DNA from: Petrolisthes cinctipes
Lineage: Eukaryota; Arthropoda; Malacostraca; Decapoda; Porcellanidae
Reading direction: 5' to 3'
Assembly: GCA_033782935.1 (NCBI GenBank)
Contig: JAWQEG010002488.1
Coordinates: forward strand, 136,501 to 200,500
DNA: 64,000 nt
Shown here: piece by piece, positions 25,441 through 35,301 of the stretch
Layout: every line of letters begins with the position of its first letter
Numbering within the stretch: the first letter of the stretch is position 1
The notes under the pieces: model-generated
What the model was told of the DNA's origin: nothing
The model's database searches: none
Seen by the model: only the letters and a program-made list of their open reading frames with translations
Made by a program: the position numbers and the translations under genes

Positions 25441-26304
25441 GCGTAAGTAACAAAGGAGGACCAGAGGAGTCCGTAAAAAGAAGGTTCAACACTTGATAGT
25501 GTAAACAGATGTCACTGACATAAGGTCAGAAGGTGGGCAGCAAAACAGATGTAACCAGAAGCAGACTCCACCAATATAACATAATTTGGTGGCAGCAGAT
25601 TAAATAGAGAGGAATTATTTAGAGTCTATATGTCATGCCGTTTGAGATAGGTAGGAATACTATTTAACATGTTCTAAGTGTAAATGCTCATTGTTGTGCA
25701 TAGAAGCATCGAGTTATGTGAACTCAAGCAGTAGGGTTACATAGAAGTAAACAGAAATGTAATAAGGTAACGAGTACTAGCATGAAACAAGCAAACTCTT
25801 GTGAGATGTACGACTTTGCCAGCCATATGATGTTGTCTTTAACACATACCTCAGTCAGTCTGTATGCACAGTCTCGTGCAAAAATTAAGTAGTAAAGCAG
25901 TAAGAATAACCGATGTTCCTCGAATAATCTCTCATACAATGTCTCTATTACAATGAAGGAGGAATGGGTAGTAGGTTATTCATTTATATAAAGTATATGA
26001 AGTACAAGTGCAAGGCAGAAATGCAGTCACATAAACAAGGTAAATAGGACAGTCAAATACAGTTGCAATGTGTGTGTGAAGGAAGCTTATGGTGTAATAC
26101 ATAATAGGTGTGATGGACTAGTGAGTACATGGAATTTTGCCCAAAGAAGGGGTTAAGGTGTATAAGGGGTCAGAGGGTTATACAGAGTCAAGGATAGACT
26201 TGTATTACAGTCAGTTCCAGGGACGGAATGAAAGCGTTGCAGGTTACACAACTTATACAGTTGCAAAGTACTGTGATAAGCTCAAAAACTAACATACGGA
26301 TGCA
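25441..26304. other. No intact gene; possible primer-binding-type word
   Basis: TTTGGTGGCAGCAG at 25585-25598 resembles primer-binding sites that follow gypsy LTRs. A similar TTTGGTAGTAGCCTC is at 27882. Neither is bordered by a clear LTR end here. Otherwise AT-rich. Confidence 0.35.
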
Positions 26305-26313
26305 TAGTAGTAC

Positions 26314-27117
26314 TCCAGACCTGCCCTTCATTCTCTCTCTAGTGTTCAGCCCACACACACTACTGTTGTTCAGCAGATTTTATCATTTTTGTCCTTATTG
26401 CGTCATCGTAACTTGACTGTCAAATTTTTATGGGTGCCATCCCATGTAGGTTTACGTCACAATGGTACAGTTGACAAACTCGCAAAGGAAGCCTGCCATC
26501 TGCCTCCTCGTGGTGTTGGACGTCCTCTCTCCCTGACATGTTACCTCTCTAAAGTCCGCTCCGCCGCTCTCCTCCCTGTACGGCGACGCAGGGATGCATC
26601 TCCATCACACATTATGAGTCTGTCTGCAGTCACAAATATTCCTACCGTCGTCGAGGCCTCATGGTTCGGAGGCACAATGTAGTCTCTGCTCGTTTGAGGC
26701 TTGGCTACCGTCCACAGTGGCAGGTTGCTGGGATGCAGGGTGAGCCTCCCTTAACTGAGTGTCGCTTGTGTCGAGAGCCTCGTGCTAACACTGTAGAGCA
26801 CTATTGCCTGGCCTGCCAAACTGTCCGACACTTGCTGCCCCGGGGCCTGCCACTTGATGTGGTTTGTCGACACCTGTTGAACCACCAGGTTCTGGAGGAA
26901 CTTCTGGTACGCCACCCTCGTTTTGGTGGATTTAAGTAGGTCATAATGTAAATATTTGTCTGTATGCTTGTGCTCCATTCTGTTTTGTTTTCGTGATGTG
27001 TGTGTGTGGTGTGTGTATGTGCGTGTGTATGTGTGGTTGTAGTCATTGTAGTCTCATGGGTCCCGCCTACCAGTATGTATTGTTGCCTGCCTGTTGATTG
27101 ACGCTACGGCGCAATTA

Positions 27118-27149
<32 letters not shown>
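26314..27149 (+). mobile_element. 5'-truncated I-type LINE with poly(A) and target duplication
   Basis: It matches the last 830 bases of nLTR-C (from about 38344), covering the end of RNase H (WVPSHVGLRHNGTVDKLAKE), the C-terminal CxxC-H-C region (CRLCREPR, EHYCLAC) and the 3' region up to GACGCTACGGCGCAAT, followed by (A)n to 27149. Flanks TAGTAGTAC (26305-26313) and TAGGAGTAC (27150-27158) match at 8 of 9 bases, a target-site duplication. Compared with nLTR-C it lacks about 10 codons near 26598, which shifts the frame. Classic dead-on-arrival insertion. Confidence 0.85.
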
Positions 27150-27151
<2 letters not shown>

Positions 27152-27262
27152 GGAGTACATAGGGGCCTGTAACTGTCTTGTAACAGGTTGAAGACAGCTA
27201 ACAGAATGTTCTGTTCTAGCCAAGTACCATTGTTTTTAAAGGTTGATTAGCATGGTCTATAC

Positions 27263-27521
27263 CAGGGTTGTCAAACTCATTTACCCCAGCGGGCCATATT
27301 TAATTAGGGTATACAGATAATTATAAACGATAATTATAAACAGATCGATACCACTTATTAAGGAAGTAATATAATAATAATGGATTAATAATAATAATAA
27401 TAATAATAAGAAAGAAAGGTAAATTTTATCTACACTTGTGTTTACGTGTAAAGTTTTAAACATAAGGCAGGCCGACTGTCTGGAGCAGAAAATGTGCCAC
27501 GGGCCGTGTGTTACACCCCTG
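27263..27521. mobile_element. Small non-autonomous hAT element (259 bp)
   Basis: Ends CAGGGTTGTCAAACTC and, inverted, CAGGGGTGTAACACAC are typical hAT-type termini. Flanks GTCTATAC (27255-27262) and GTCTATGC (27522-27529) form an 8-bp target duplication with one mismatch. Internal ATA repeats; no coding capacity. Confidence 0.75.
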
Positions 27522-27529
27522 GTCTATGC

Positions 27530-28559
27530 AGGTAATGTTACGTATCTCCAGTTACAAGGGGAGGCTGCGGCCTATGATAAACAGTCCAGTCACATGAATA
27601 GAATTGAGGAGTACTCAATTTTGGAGATACAGGAATCTCAGGCAATACTTAAGCAACCTTTCTTCACGTCACTCATGTGTACCAAGTCAATGCATGGAGT
27701 TGTGGTTCTCGATGGATTGATATATATGTGATATATTGGGGAATGTATTGTTTGTTGGGGAATGGACGTTGGTACAGTGAGAGGATCAGCACACATAAAG
27801 TAAGTACACAGCAGGTCATATCGCTAGTCGAGGTGATCATGGAGATTACTCGAGTGAATGAAGTACTACGGATTGCCATAATTTGGTAGTAGCCTCCGGT
27901 AATTACAGTTAATGTTGAGTACAGTAAGCGATTTACATTCTCGTCAATAACATGGTCAGTGAAACTTGCACTGGTGGAGATAGTATTGTTAATCGTGAAT
28001 TGTGGTTATTTTTTAGGTGTCTGTATTTCTCACAGGAGTTGTAGCCTGAGTGAGATGACACGTATCAAAAATGATGGCTCATCAGTGAATGAGGACTAAG
28101 CATGAGTGCCTCTGAGCATCATTTGGGATTTGTGTGCTCAACTGAAACAGTACTCTTGGGTGTACTCATATTAATGTCAAACATGTGGTTAGACATGTTC
28201 TGTCTCCTACTTATGCAAAGTCAAAGTCAGTCACAGTTAAAGCTACAGTTACAGTTACAATCCAAAGTTACAGTACTCCAAGTTGCAGAAGGAATAATAC
28301 AAGTTCAAAAGTCAGGAGACATGACAGGTTTCACAAGAAATGTAGATGATCAGGATTTAAATGGCTTAGGTAGCACAGTACAGGGTTAGTTAGAACCTTG
28401 AAATATTTTGTATCAACATGTGTTATTCTATGTATGTATTTGCCATGTCAGTTTCAAGGGTTTATGCAGTTTCAATGTCTTGTGATATATGTTGTTCAAC
28501 ATGAATGATGAATGCTAAGTATTATTTTTGTTGTTGTTGAAGATTTTCAAGCTGTCTGA
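27530..28559. other. No intact gene; probable retroelement debris
   Basis: AT-rich, with short open runs. Repeated CAGTTACAGTTACA-like words at 28225-28275. Its position between gag-like and integrase-like remnants suggests decayed pol sequence, but I could not align it. Confidence 0.35.
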
Positions 28560-28925
28560 CCGAGCAGCCCGAGCTCTTGTCATTTATACTTTATTCCTTA
28601 CAAGTTTGAATATGTATTCGATGTATTTAATGTGTTTACCAATATTCCAGACAAATGTCCAGATTTTCATGGGAGGAGTTTGATTTGTGAGCAGGAGGTA
28701 AAAAGGCATATGGAGGTCTCACAGGCAGAACATATTGCTAAAGGAGGAAGGAGATGTAGAAATGGTAAAAACGCCAGAGAGGTTGAGTAAGCTATCTCCT
28801 AAATTCGAGGATCCATATATTGTCAACAGAGTACTGGGAAACAAATTAGTAGTTCATGGATATCGTAGCAGATACTGATCACAGGATACATGTAGATTGT
28901 ATCAAGAAGGTTCCTAGATAGATGA
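28560..28925 (+). pseudogene. Ty3/gypsy integrase C-terminal remnant
   Basis: The frame around 28762-28880 reads LSKLSPKFEDPYIVNRVLGN, the typical small barrel near the end of gypsy integrases. After a frameshift near 28860 comes DTDHRIHVDCIKKV and a TAG. Upstream, VKRHMEVSQAEHIAK fits the helix before that domain. No core catalytic domain is recognisable. It lies on the same strand as the gag-like remnant at 24.7 kb. Confidence 0.55.
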
Positions 28926-29034
28926 CTGAAGTGGAAATTGAGACAGTGTTAGATCATGAGACAGAATTGCAACTAAAATCAGGAAAATATCTTGCACAAA
29001 CTATAACAAAATAATTTATTCACAGACGATCATG

Positions 29035-29697
29035 AGGACATTAGGAGGTTTCTGCGTGGTGTTGGTCACGACGCTCATGGGTATACAGGGTACGGACGAC
29101 CACATAAAAACGGGTACCCTAGAGGTGCAGTCATGGAGACGTGTGTAGGCCAGGTTAGAGGACATGGTAGAGTGTTCCACTATTCATATCAGGATAGTTA
29201 CTATCCTGAAAGAAGTTAGGTGTCTCCCGGATAGAATAAATGGTGTGAAGTCCATAATTGGTCTAGTCATGCAATGGCAAACTGTGTAGTAGTAATACGT
29301 GCCCTAAAGGAGAGGGATAAGTCAAGTATGGGGATCCGGCGATCAGGGTCAGATGAGTCATTATGACCAGAGGATGGGGAGAAAATGCCTAGAGACTTTG
29401 AATTCTCAATAGTATCGGCGATTAGTAGAAATAATCACTTAGCCGTCGGAAATGTAAAAAATTGGGGGAGTTTCGGGGGGACTCTTGATTGATACTGGGG
29501 CAGTAGTCAATCTATTATTAGGAACTACTGTGGAGGTGCTTGGAGTTGTGAAGTTGCCTGTTCGTATCCGGGGTAGCTCAAGTTTTGCTGCATCATTCTA
29601 TGTCGTAAGTAAATTTCATCCTATGGCAATCGGGTTGCTTGACCTGTCAACCATGGCAGAACAAAGGATTGAGGTGTACCCAGGGGAAAGTTGATTA
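29035..29697 (+). pseudogene. gag zinc knuckle plus retropepsin-like protease remnant
   Basis: RRFLRGVGHDAHGYTGYG is followed by KWCEVHNWSSHAMANC at 29240-29285, a C-x3-H-x4-H-x4-C gag-type knuckle. After a frame change near 29478 come LLIDTGAVVNLLLG (the DTG active site of a retropepsin) and GVVKLPVRIRG, ending in a TGA at 29695. Order gag-protease fits an LTR retrotransposon. It stands after the integrase remnant, so it is a second element or a rearranged one. Confidence 0.6.
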
Positions 29698-29948
29698 TAG
29701 CATAGTGTTTAACATACAGATAATTACAGAGTGAATCTAGCAATCAGTAGCTCAGCATGGAAACTTCCCATCATGCTGTCAGATCAGCACATTCTAAGGA
29801 TGTTGTGTCTGGTGAAACTGGTTTGAACTGCTTTCAACCCTTACGGTATATTCCACCAAGATGGGTGTATCATGTATCGGGAACTTTTATACAGGCGAGG
29901 ATACATTGCTCGACCACGCTGAAACAACTTTGTCCCCGCAGTTCAAGA
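29690..29948 (+). repeat. Dispersed repeat R2, copy 2
   Basis: Matches the reverse complement of 15085-15352. It begins at the last codons of the protease remnant (AGTTGATTATAG). Confidence 0.55.
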
Positions 29949-29950
29949 TA

Positions 29951-30254
29951 GAATTAAAATTACTTTTAAACAGTGATTAACCTTCCTGATAATTAGATTG
30001 ACTCCTGGCATGATAATACTTATATACAATATATATAGGATGCAAACATATATAATTGTTGATGAAATAACATAAAATAATAATAAATTGTTGTGCTCAT
30101 GACTGATACAATGGATAAGCTTTGAGATCTTCTTAAGTTTAATATTTATACATGGGATTAATATATGATACACATTCATACAATTCCTTAATCCTACATC
30201 CCTACAACTAACCATGTAGTGTAGTACCTAGTTGTTGGGTTGTAATTTAAAATT
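29951..30254. other. AT-rich, no gene seen
   Basis: No coding pattern and no repeat recognised. Confidence 0.4.
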
Positions 30255-30628
30255 ACTTTTACTGTAGAGTTCATCTTCCCGAGGTTGAGATGTCTTATCT
30301 AGTAAAGGAGCTATCATCACAATTCTGCTGAAAAAGATCCATACATGTCAACAAATACTTGAATCTCTGATGACTAGTAGGTAGCTACAACACATCTATT
30401 GCGACCACATCCCAAGGCTTCACAGGAACTGGAAATGTTTGCAGAGGATATGGTGGTCACGTAGTCCCCTTATTCCTAGCACAAGACACACATTCCTTAT
30501 TATGATTTTCTATGTCTTTACGCATCTTCATCCAGAAATACATTGACCTAGCTTCCCTTAAAGACGTGACCCTCCCTCTATGTCCTGCTTGAGGAACATC
30601 ATGGAAAAGCCGTAATGCAGTATGCACT
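30255..30628 (-). pseudogene. Ty3/gypsy integrase fragment (zinc-binding region and start of core)
   Basis: On the minus strand: LRLFHDVPQAGHRGRVTS (the H and H of HHCC), YFWMKMRKDIENH, then CVSCARNKG (C-x2-C), FPVPVKPWDVVAIDVL with the first catalytic Asp, and YLLTCMDLFQQ. Stops occur after KGTT, after DVL and after SSFTR. It differs from the Gmr1-like integrase at 32-33 kb. The hAT element just upstream interrupts it. Confidence 0.65.
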
Positions 30629-30637
30629 TCTTTAAAC

Positions 30638-31065
30638 CCGGGTTCTTCAAACTACAGGTCTCGAATTCCTCCAAACTGGGTCGCAGGCTCACAAAAATAA
30701 ATACATGAATAAAATAGAATAATAATGTTCGTGACAATAAAATAAATATGAAGTTCATACATGAATCCACCTAACATATTTTTATAATCGAATATTCATA
30801 TATTTAATTATCAATAAAACAAAATCATTGCACAAATACTAGCCTTCTTGAGAGAGAGAGAGAGAGAGAGGGAGGGGTAGGTGAGGCAGTGTTTATAATT
30901 CTGGTTAGAATTCCTTTAAATCATAAATATTATGTTTCAGTTTCTGGCCTTGTATTTTCTTTGGTTGATAATTCTGATCATTTGTAAAAGATCTTTCTGT
31001 ATGGGTCGCGAGAATGATGTCATAGTAAAAACTGGGTCACGACTGAAAAAGTTTGAAGAACCCTG
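30638..31065. mobile_element. Non-autonomous hAT-type element (428 bp)
   Basis: Left end CCGGGTTCTTCAAACT; right end, inverted, CAGGGTTCTTCAAACT followed by TTTTCAGTCGTGACCC. Flanks CTTTAAAC (30630-30637) and CTTTATAC (31066-31073) are an 8-bp duplication with one mismatch. Inserted in a gypsy integrase remnant. A partial copy sits at 46123-46415. Confidence 0.75.
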
Positions 31066-31297
31066 CTTTATACTATTGGTGATTCGATACCGTTCACAGT
31101 GTATGCTTCATTCATTCCTCCTGACACACGTCTCTACCTGATCATTCGTTACCCTCCTATATAGCTCCGCCCACATTTCTCTCCTCCTCTCCCACTAACA
31201 TCCCCCCTCCCTCCACCTGCAACTGTTGCCATATCCGACGAGGCACAAACCAAGTCGCTGATGGATGGGGTGTGGACCATTGATCTGTCTGGAGCTG
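30785..31297. repeat. 513-bp segment duplicated in inverted orientation at 45893-46415
   Basis: The reverse complement aligns continuously with 45893-46415: the right part of the hAT element, its flank TATTGGTGATTCGATACC, CTATATAGCTCCGCCCACAT and ACCCCATCCATCAGCGAC. Because flank and transposon are copied together, this is a duplication of a locus, not two hAT insertions. Confidence 0.75.
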
Positions 31298-31590
31298 TAC
31301 AATAATTTTAAACCTTAATGAGGGTATGTTTAAGTTAGACCCAGTCATGAAAATGTTAGTCAGTAAGTCTTTGCCGCCAAAAGTACTCCCACCATCCATC
31401 AGTAATGCGCCTCAGGCAACAGGCACGACGGATTAAGTGGTGGAGGTGGCGGGCAGGTCACAACGTAGTGTATATAAACTCACTCGAAAGTAATGGATGT
31501 ACAGCTCCGGACAGATAAAGGGTCCACACCCCATCCATCAGCGACTTGGTTTGGGCCTCGTCGGATCTGGCAACAGTTGCAGGTGGAGTT
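31205..31590. repeat. About 92-bp inverted repeats flanking a Penelope-like 3' fragment
   Basis: 31205-31297 and 31500-31590 are inverted copies (ACAGCTCCGGACAGAT, CATCAGCGACTTGGT, GGATCTGGCAACAGTTGCAG). The right copy joins the Gmr1-like pol directly at 31588-31590, so reading pol through it yields a false tail. Confidence 0.65.
31300..31495 (+). pseudogene. Penelope-like element 3' coding fragment
   Basis: The frame reads LNLNEGMFKLDPVMKMLVSK and then SLPPKVLPP up to a TAA at 31434-31436. The same conserved end, LNEGMFKLDP, terminates the Penelope-like element at 52.0 kb. It is bounded on both sides by the 92-bp inverted repeats. No reverse transcriptase remains. Confidence 0.55.
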
Positions 31591-33490
31591 TAGTGAGCGA
31601 AAGTCTATTGCCAGGCGATAACTACCGTCGGACTTTCTAACCATGACAACTGGTGAACATTGAGGGGAAGCAGAAGGGGTAATAATCCCTTGTGTTAATA
31701 GTTTATCTACTTCCTCCTCGAAAGAAGACTGTAGATGTATGGGAACAGGGTAGACCTTAGACTTTAGACGTTCGCTCGGGACTAGCTGGATATCATGCTG
31801 GAGGGTAGTGGTACAATCAGGTACTTCCGAGAACACCTCAGCAAAAGAAGTGACTAAATTGTTGATATCTGATTTTTGAGAATTAGTCAGTTCTGGAAAT
31901 ATTTGCAAGGGCTGAACCTTAGAAGTACTGTTAAACTCTTTGCCATCTGGTGTTATAGGAAGTTCACAATAATCAATTTCATCATGTTCGTCTTTGATAC
32001 AAAACTGGACTGTCAAAGGGTTATAGTGGTTGTATTCCTCACTAACAGGGTTTTCATCCAAAACCTGAGCTAAGGAGACATTGGTCCTACGATAATAACG
32101 CTTTAACAGATTGGCATGGTAGAGTTTGGCATTTCCCTTATCATCGATAAGGTAATTAACACGATTACGACGTTCCAAAACTTTAAAAGGACCATTCCAA
32201 CTCACAAGTAGTTTATTAGAACAATCAGGCAAGAGCACCAGCACCTTGTCACCGGGTTGGAACTGACGATTTTGAGATTTTAGATCAAAATAAGATTTAT
32301 ATTTATTAGCACTGATTTTGGCATTTTCAGCGGCCACCTTAGCACATTCTGCCATCTTTTCTTTCAGTTCGATTATGATATGAAAACAAGACCGATCATC
32401 CTCTGAATTTTCCCAGAGGTCTCTCAGAACTGTTATAGGTCCCCTTACCGATCGACCATACAATAACTCAAATGGAGAGAAGCCCGTTCAATCACTCGGG
32501 ATCTCTCTCAATGCAAACAGGGTAGGTACCAGATAACGGTGCCACTCTCGCGGTTTATCTGAACACAGTTTACGTAAAGCGGCTTTTAAAGTGGAGTGTA
32601 AGCGTTCTATACGACCATTACCACTGGGATGGTACGGTGTAGTAAACAAAGGTTTGATCCCAAGTAATTTATGTAACTCTCCCATTAATTGAGAAGTGAA
32701 TTGCCTACCCCTATCCGACATAATCTCACGAGGAATTCCTACTCTAGCGAAAATGACTAACATAGCTTCGGCAACTGATACAGAATCTATTTCTTTGAGT
32801 GGGATTGCATCTGGAAAACTAGTTGCGAAATCAATCAGAGTTAAGATGTACTTATGTCCCTCTGAAGAAGACGGAATTAGAGGTCCCACAATGTCAATTG
32901 CGACCCTCGAAAATGGCTCTGTGATAATTGGTATTTGTTTTAATCAATTTTAATGGAACAGGAGGTACTCTACCTTTAGCGGACATTCGTTGACATTTAT
33001 AGCAAGACCGGCAAAAATCACGAATGTCAGAACTCATATTAGGCCAATAAAAGTTACTCCGAATTCGAGTTTCGGTCTTCCTATGGGAAAAATGACCTGC
33101 TAGAGGACCTTCATGTGCCACAGACAGTACAGTTTTCCTACAATCTACAGGGACAACTAGCGAATGACGTCCAACGTTGTCCTTAAATAGTGAACCATCC
33201 CTAGACCGAATTTCCTCACCTGTCTGAATTTGGTTTCTTATTTCCTGCAAGGAAGGGCAGGTACTTTGCAAAACCGCAAATTCTGATAGAGCAACATTTA
33301 GAGGTTGTAGTTTAGGGAATACTAAAGGATGGACCGTTTTGAACTTAGCGGAACGGGTTTGTACTAAACTAACTTTCTCATCTGACTGTTCAGAGGGGAC
33401 GGATAATGTCACATCTTTTACACCCTGGATATTACCAATAATAACACTGCAAAATTTCAGTGGCGCTCGAACAGCATCAACCCAACCCTC
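31588..33490 (-). pseudogene. Gmr1-like pol: integrase followed by reverse transcriptase
   Basis: From 33490 downward: CPYYEGWVDAVRAPLK (spacer after protease), the HHCC finger (HEGPLAGHFSHRKTETR, CRSCYKCQRM), the core (VAIDIVG, LTLIDFATSFPDA, IMSDRGRQFTS, HPSGNGRIER; D-D-E all present) and the C-terminal barrel (FQPGDKVLVLLPD, WNGPFKVLERRNRVNYLI). Then, after a linker, LQHDIQL, YPVPIHLQSSFEEEV, GIITPSASPQCSPVVMV and YRLAIDFRSLNS, the first part of a gypsy reverse transcriptase. Lesions: a frameshift near 32935 and a TGA at 32488-32490. The catalytic YxDD part is missing. Confidence 0.8.
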
Positions 33491-33843
33491 ATAATATGGG
33501 CATTTTAAAAAACAACGAACAAGTGGGAAGGAATCAACTCTCTCCAGAGGTCTCGCTCCAGAACAGGTGGAGTGTGGACGTACTCGTGGCGCTCTGCCTC
33601 CATTCTCGTTTGTGTTGTTGTTTGTGTTGATTTGGAGCTCTTGTTTGTGTTTTTTGTGTTGTTTGTGAGTTCTTGTTTGTGTGTTGTTGTTTCTGTGGTG
33701 TTGCTGGTGTTGTTTGTCTGTTGTGGTTCTGTGTATAGTTTTGTTGTGATTGTCTGTGTGTGTGTGGGTGTGTGTGTGTGTGTGTGTCCCTTGCTGATTG
33801 AGTGTTTAGTTGTTTGTGTTATTGTTTGCTTTCCATCTAGGCC

Positions 33844-35301
33844 TTGCCTGGCCTGATGGAGAGTGCGGATTCCTGCTTGGAGGTCGACTTGGCAATGTCG
33901 GAGGAAGGCGAGTCTCCAATTGAGGATCACTGGCCTGAGCTGCCTTCTCGCAACCCTCCCCCCCTCTCCTCGGTCACTCCGCAGCTCAGGTTGCAGCCGT
34001 CCACCTCCTCAACCTCTACCAAGCAACCTGTTGATGCCTCGTCCGACTCCTCACAGGATTCCGATGGTGTGGACTGTTTGCCTCCAGCTGCCAAGACTGC
34101 CAAGGGTGCTTCAGCTGTGCACGACATACCTTCTCTGCCTCACCCTGGTGTTTCTTCTTTGTATACCAACTCCTTGCCCTCGTCCAATCTTCTTGCTTTT
34201 GCCCCGAGAGATGCCTATGTCAAACTCTCCTTCTCTGGAAACCCATCTACGGACACAAAGCTGCGTTGGTTGTCTGATGTCAACAGGGCCTTCCAGTTGC
34301 AGCGTGAACTGGCTGAAGTCAAGATGGCTGCTATCACCTCCCGGTTTGTCTACATCTATAGGAAGCGTCAGGACATCATTGATAGAGTGAAATCTGGTGA
34401 ATTTTTATCTCTGCCTCTCATTCTTGAAGACTCACCTGAGAGGCCTCGTAAGTTCCCCAGCTACATCCTCACCCGTTTTCCTATTGATGTTGACCCGAAA
34501 CTTGCCAAAGGATACCCTGGTGTGTACTTTGCCCATCGTTTTTTCCAAGATGGTTCCCCAATTAGCCGTATTGTTGTTGTCTGGAGTCAACCCGATCCAC
34601 CTCCAAATGAGATTTCCTTTGATTTCCTCCCTTCATGAGGAAACTTCATAATGACCAGCCTTGGTGCTACAGGTGCTGGGGAGTTGGGCATATCTCCCGG
34701 TACTGTTCTGCCAGGCCGAAGTGTGGATGGTGCGGCCGACCATGATTCCAAGACGTGTCCTGTCAGGGGTGAACCATCACGTCCTGCTGCCTCCAACTCT
34801 GACCCTTCACCTCCTGAAGATACGTCTCGATGGAAGTGTTCACGATGCCTTCAGCCAGGGGTTAACGTGTGGCATGGATGTACTCGACGTAAGGTCCAGG
34901 CTCGTGTCTCTACTATTGCTCCGCCTCCACCACCACCACCACCTCCCCAGTCTGCTCCTCCTACCAGCCCTGCCTCACCTTCAGACCTGGCCCTCCGCAA
35001 GTCTGTTGCTACCCTCATGGCACGATGTACGGCTCTCGAAAACCGCTTTTCTGCCCTTGAAGCCAGGATTGATGGGCTGGTTGCCGCTCAGGCTGCCAAT
35101 GACTCCAAACTCTCCACCTTGGTCGAGGCTCAGCAGGCCATCATCTCAACTGTCACTACCCTTACCGAAAAGATGGATACTGTTGCATCTCGCCTTGAAA
35201 AGCTTTTCGAGTCAGTCCCTTCTCCTGGTCCATCTTCTTCTCCAGGTCGCTCATCTGCCCCCACTCACCAGACTTCTACCTCCAAATACAGAGTTCGCTA
35301 G
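33844..35301 (+). pseudogene. nLTR-C ORF1, zinc knuckles and coiled coil (two frameshifts)
   Basis: The frame is already open at 33844 and the first ATG is at 33856 (MESADSCLEV). The acidic Ser/Pro-rich N-terminus leads to a basic domain (RELAEVKMAAITSRFVYIYR, FPSYILTRFPIDVDP). The first frame ends at 34636. A neighbouring frame carries CYRCWGVGHISRYC and CGWCGR (34660-34735); after a second shift come HDSKTC, WKCSRCLQPG, a Pro9 run and a leucine/alanine-rich coiled coil (residues near ALENRFSALEARIDGL), ending at 35301. RNA-binding chaperone role inferred from family. Confidence 0.75.

Noticed and set aside
33572..33856. Val/Cys-rich + open frame in the nLTR-C leader
   Set aside because: Product of GT-rich sequence before ORF1.
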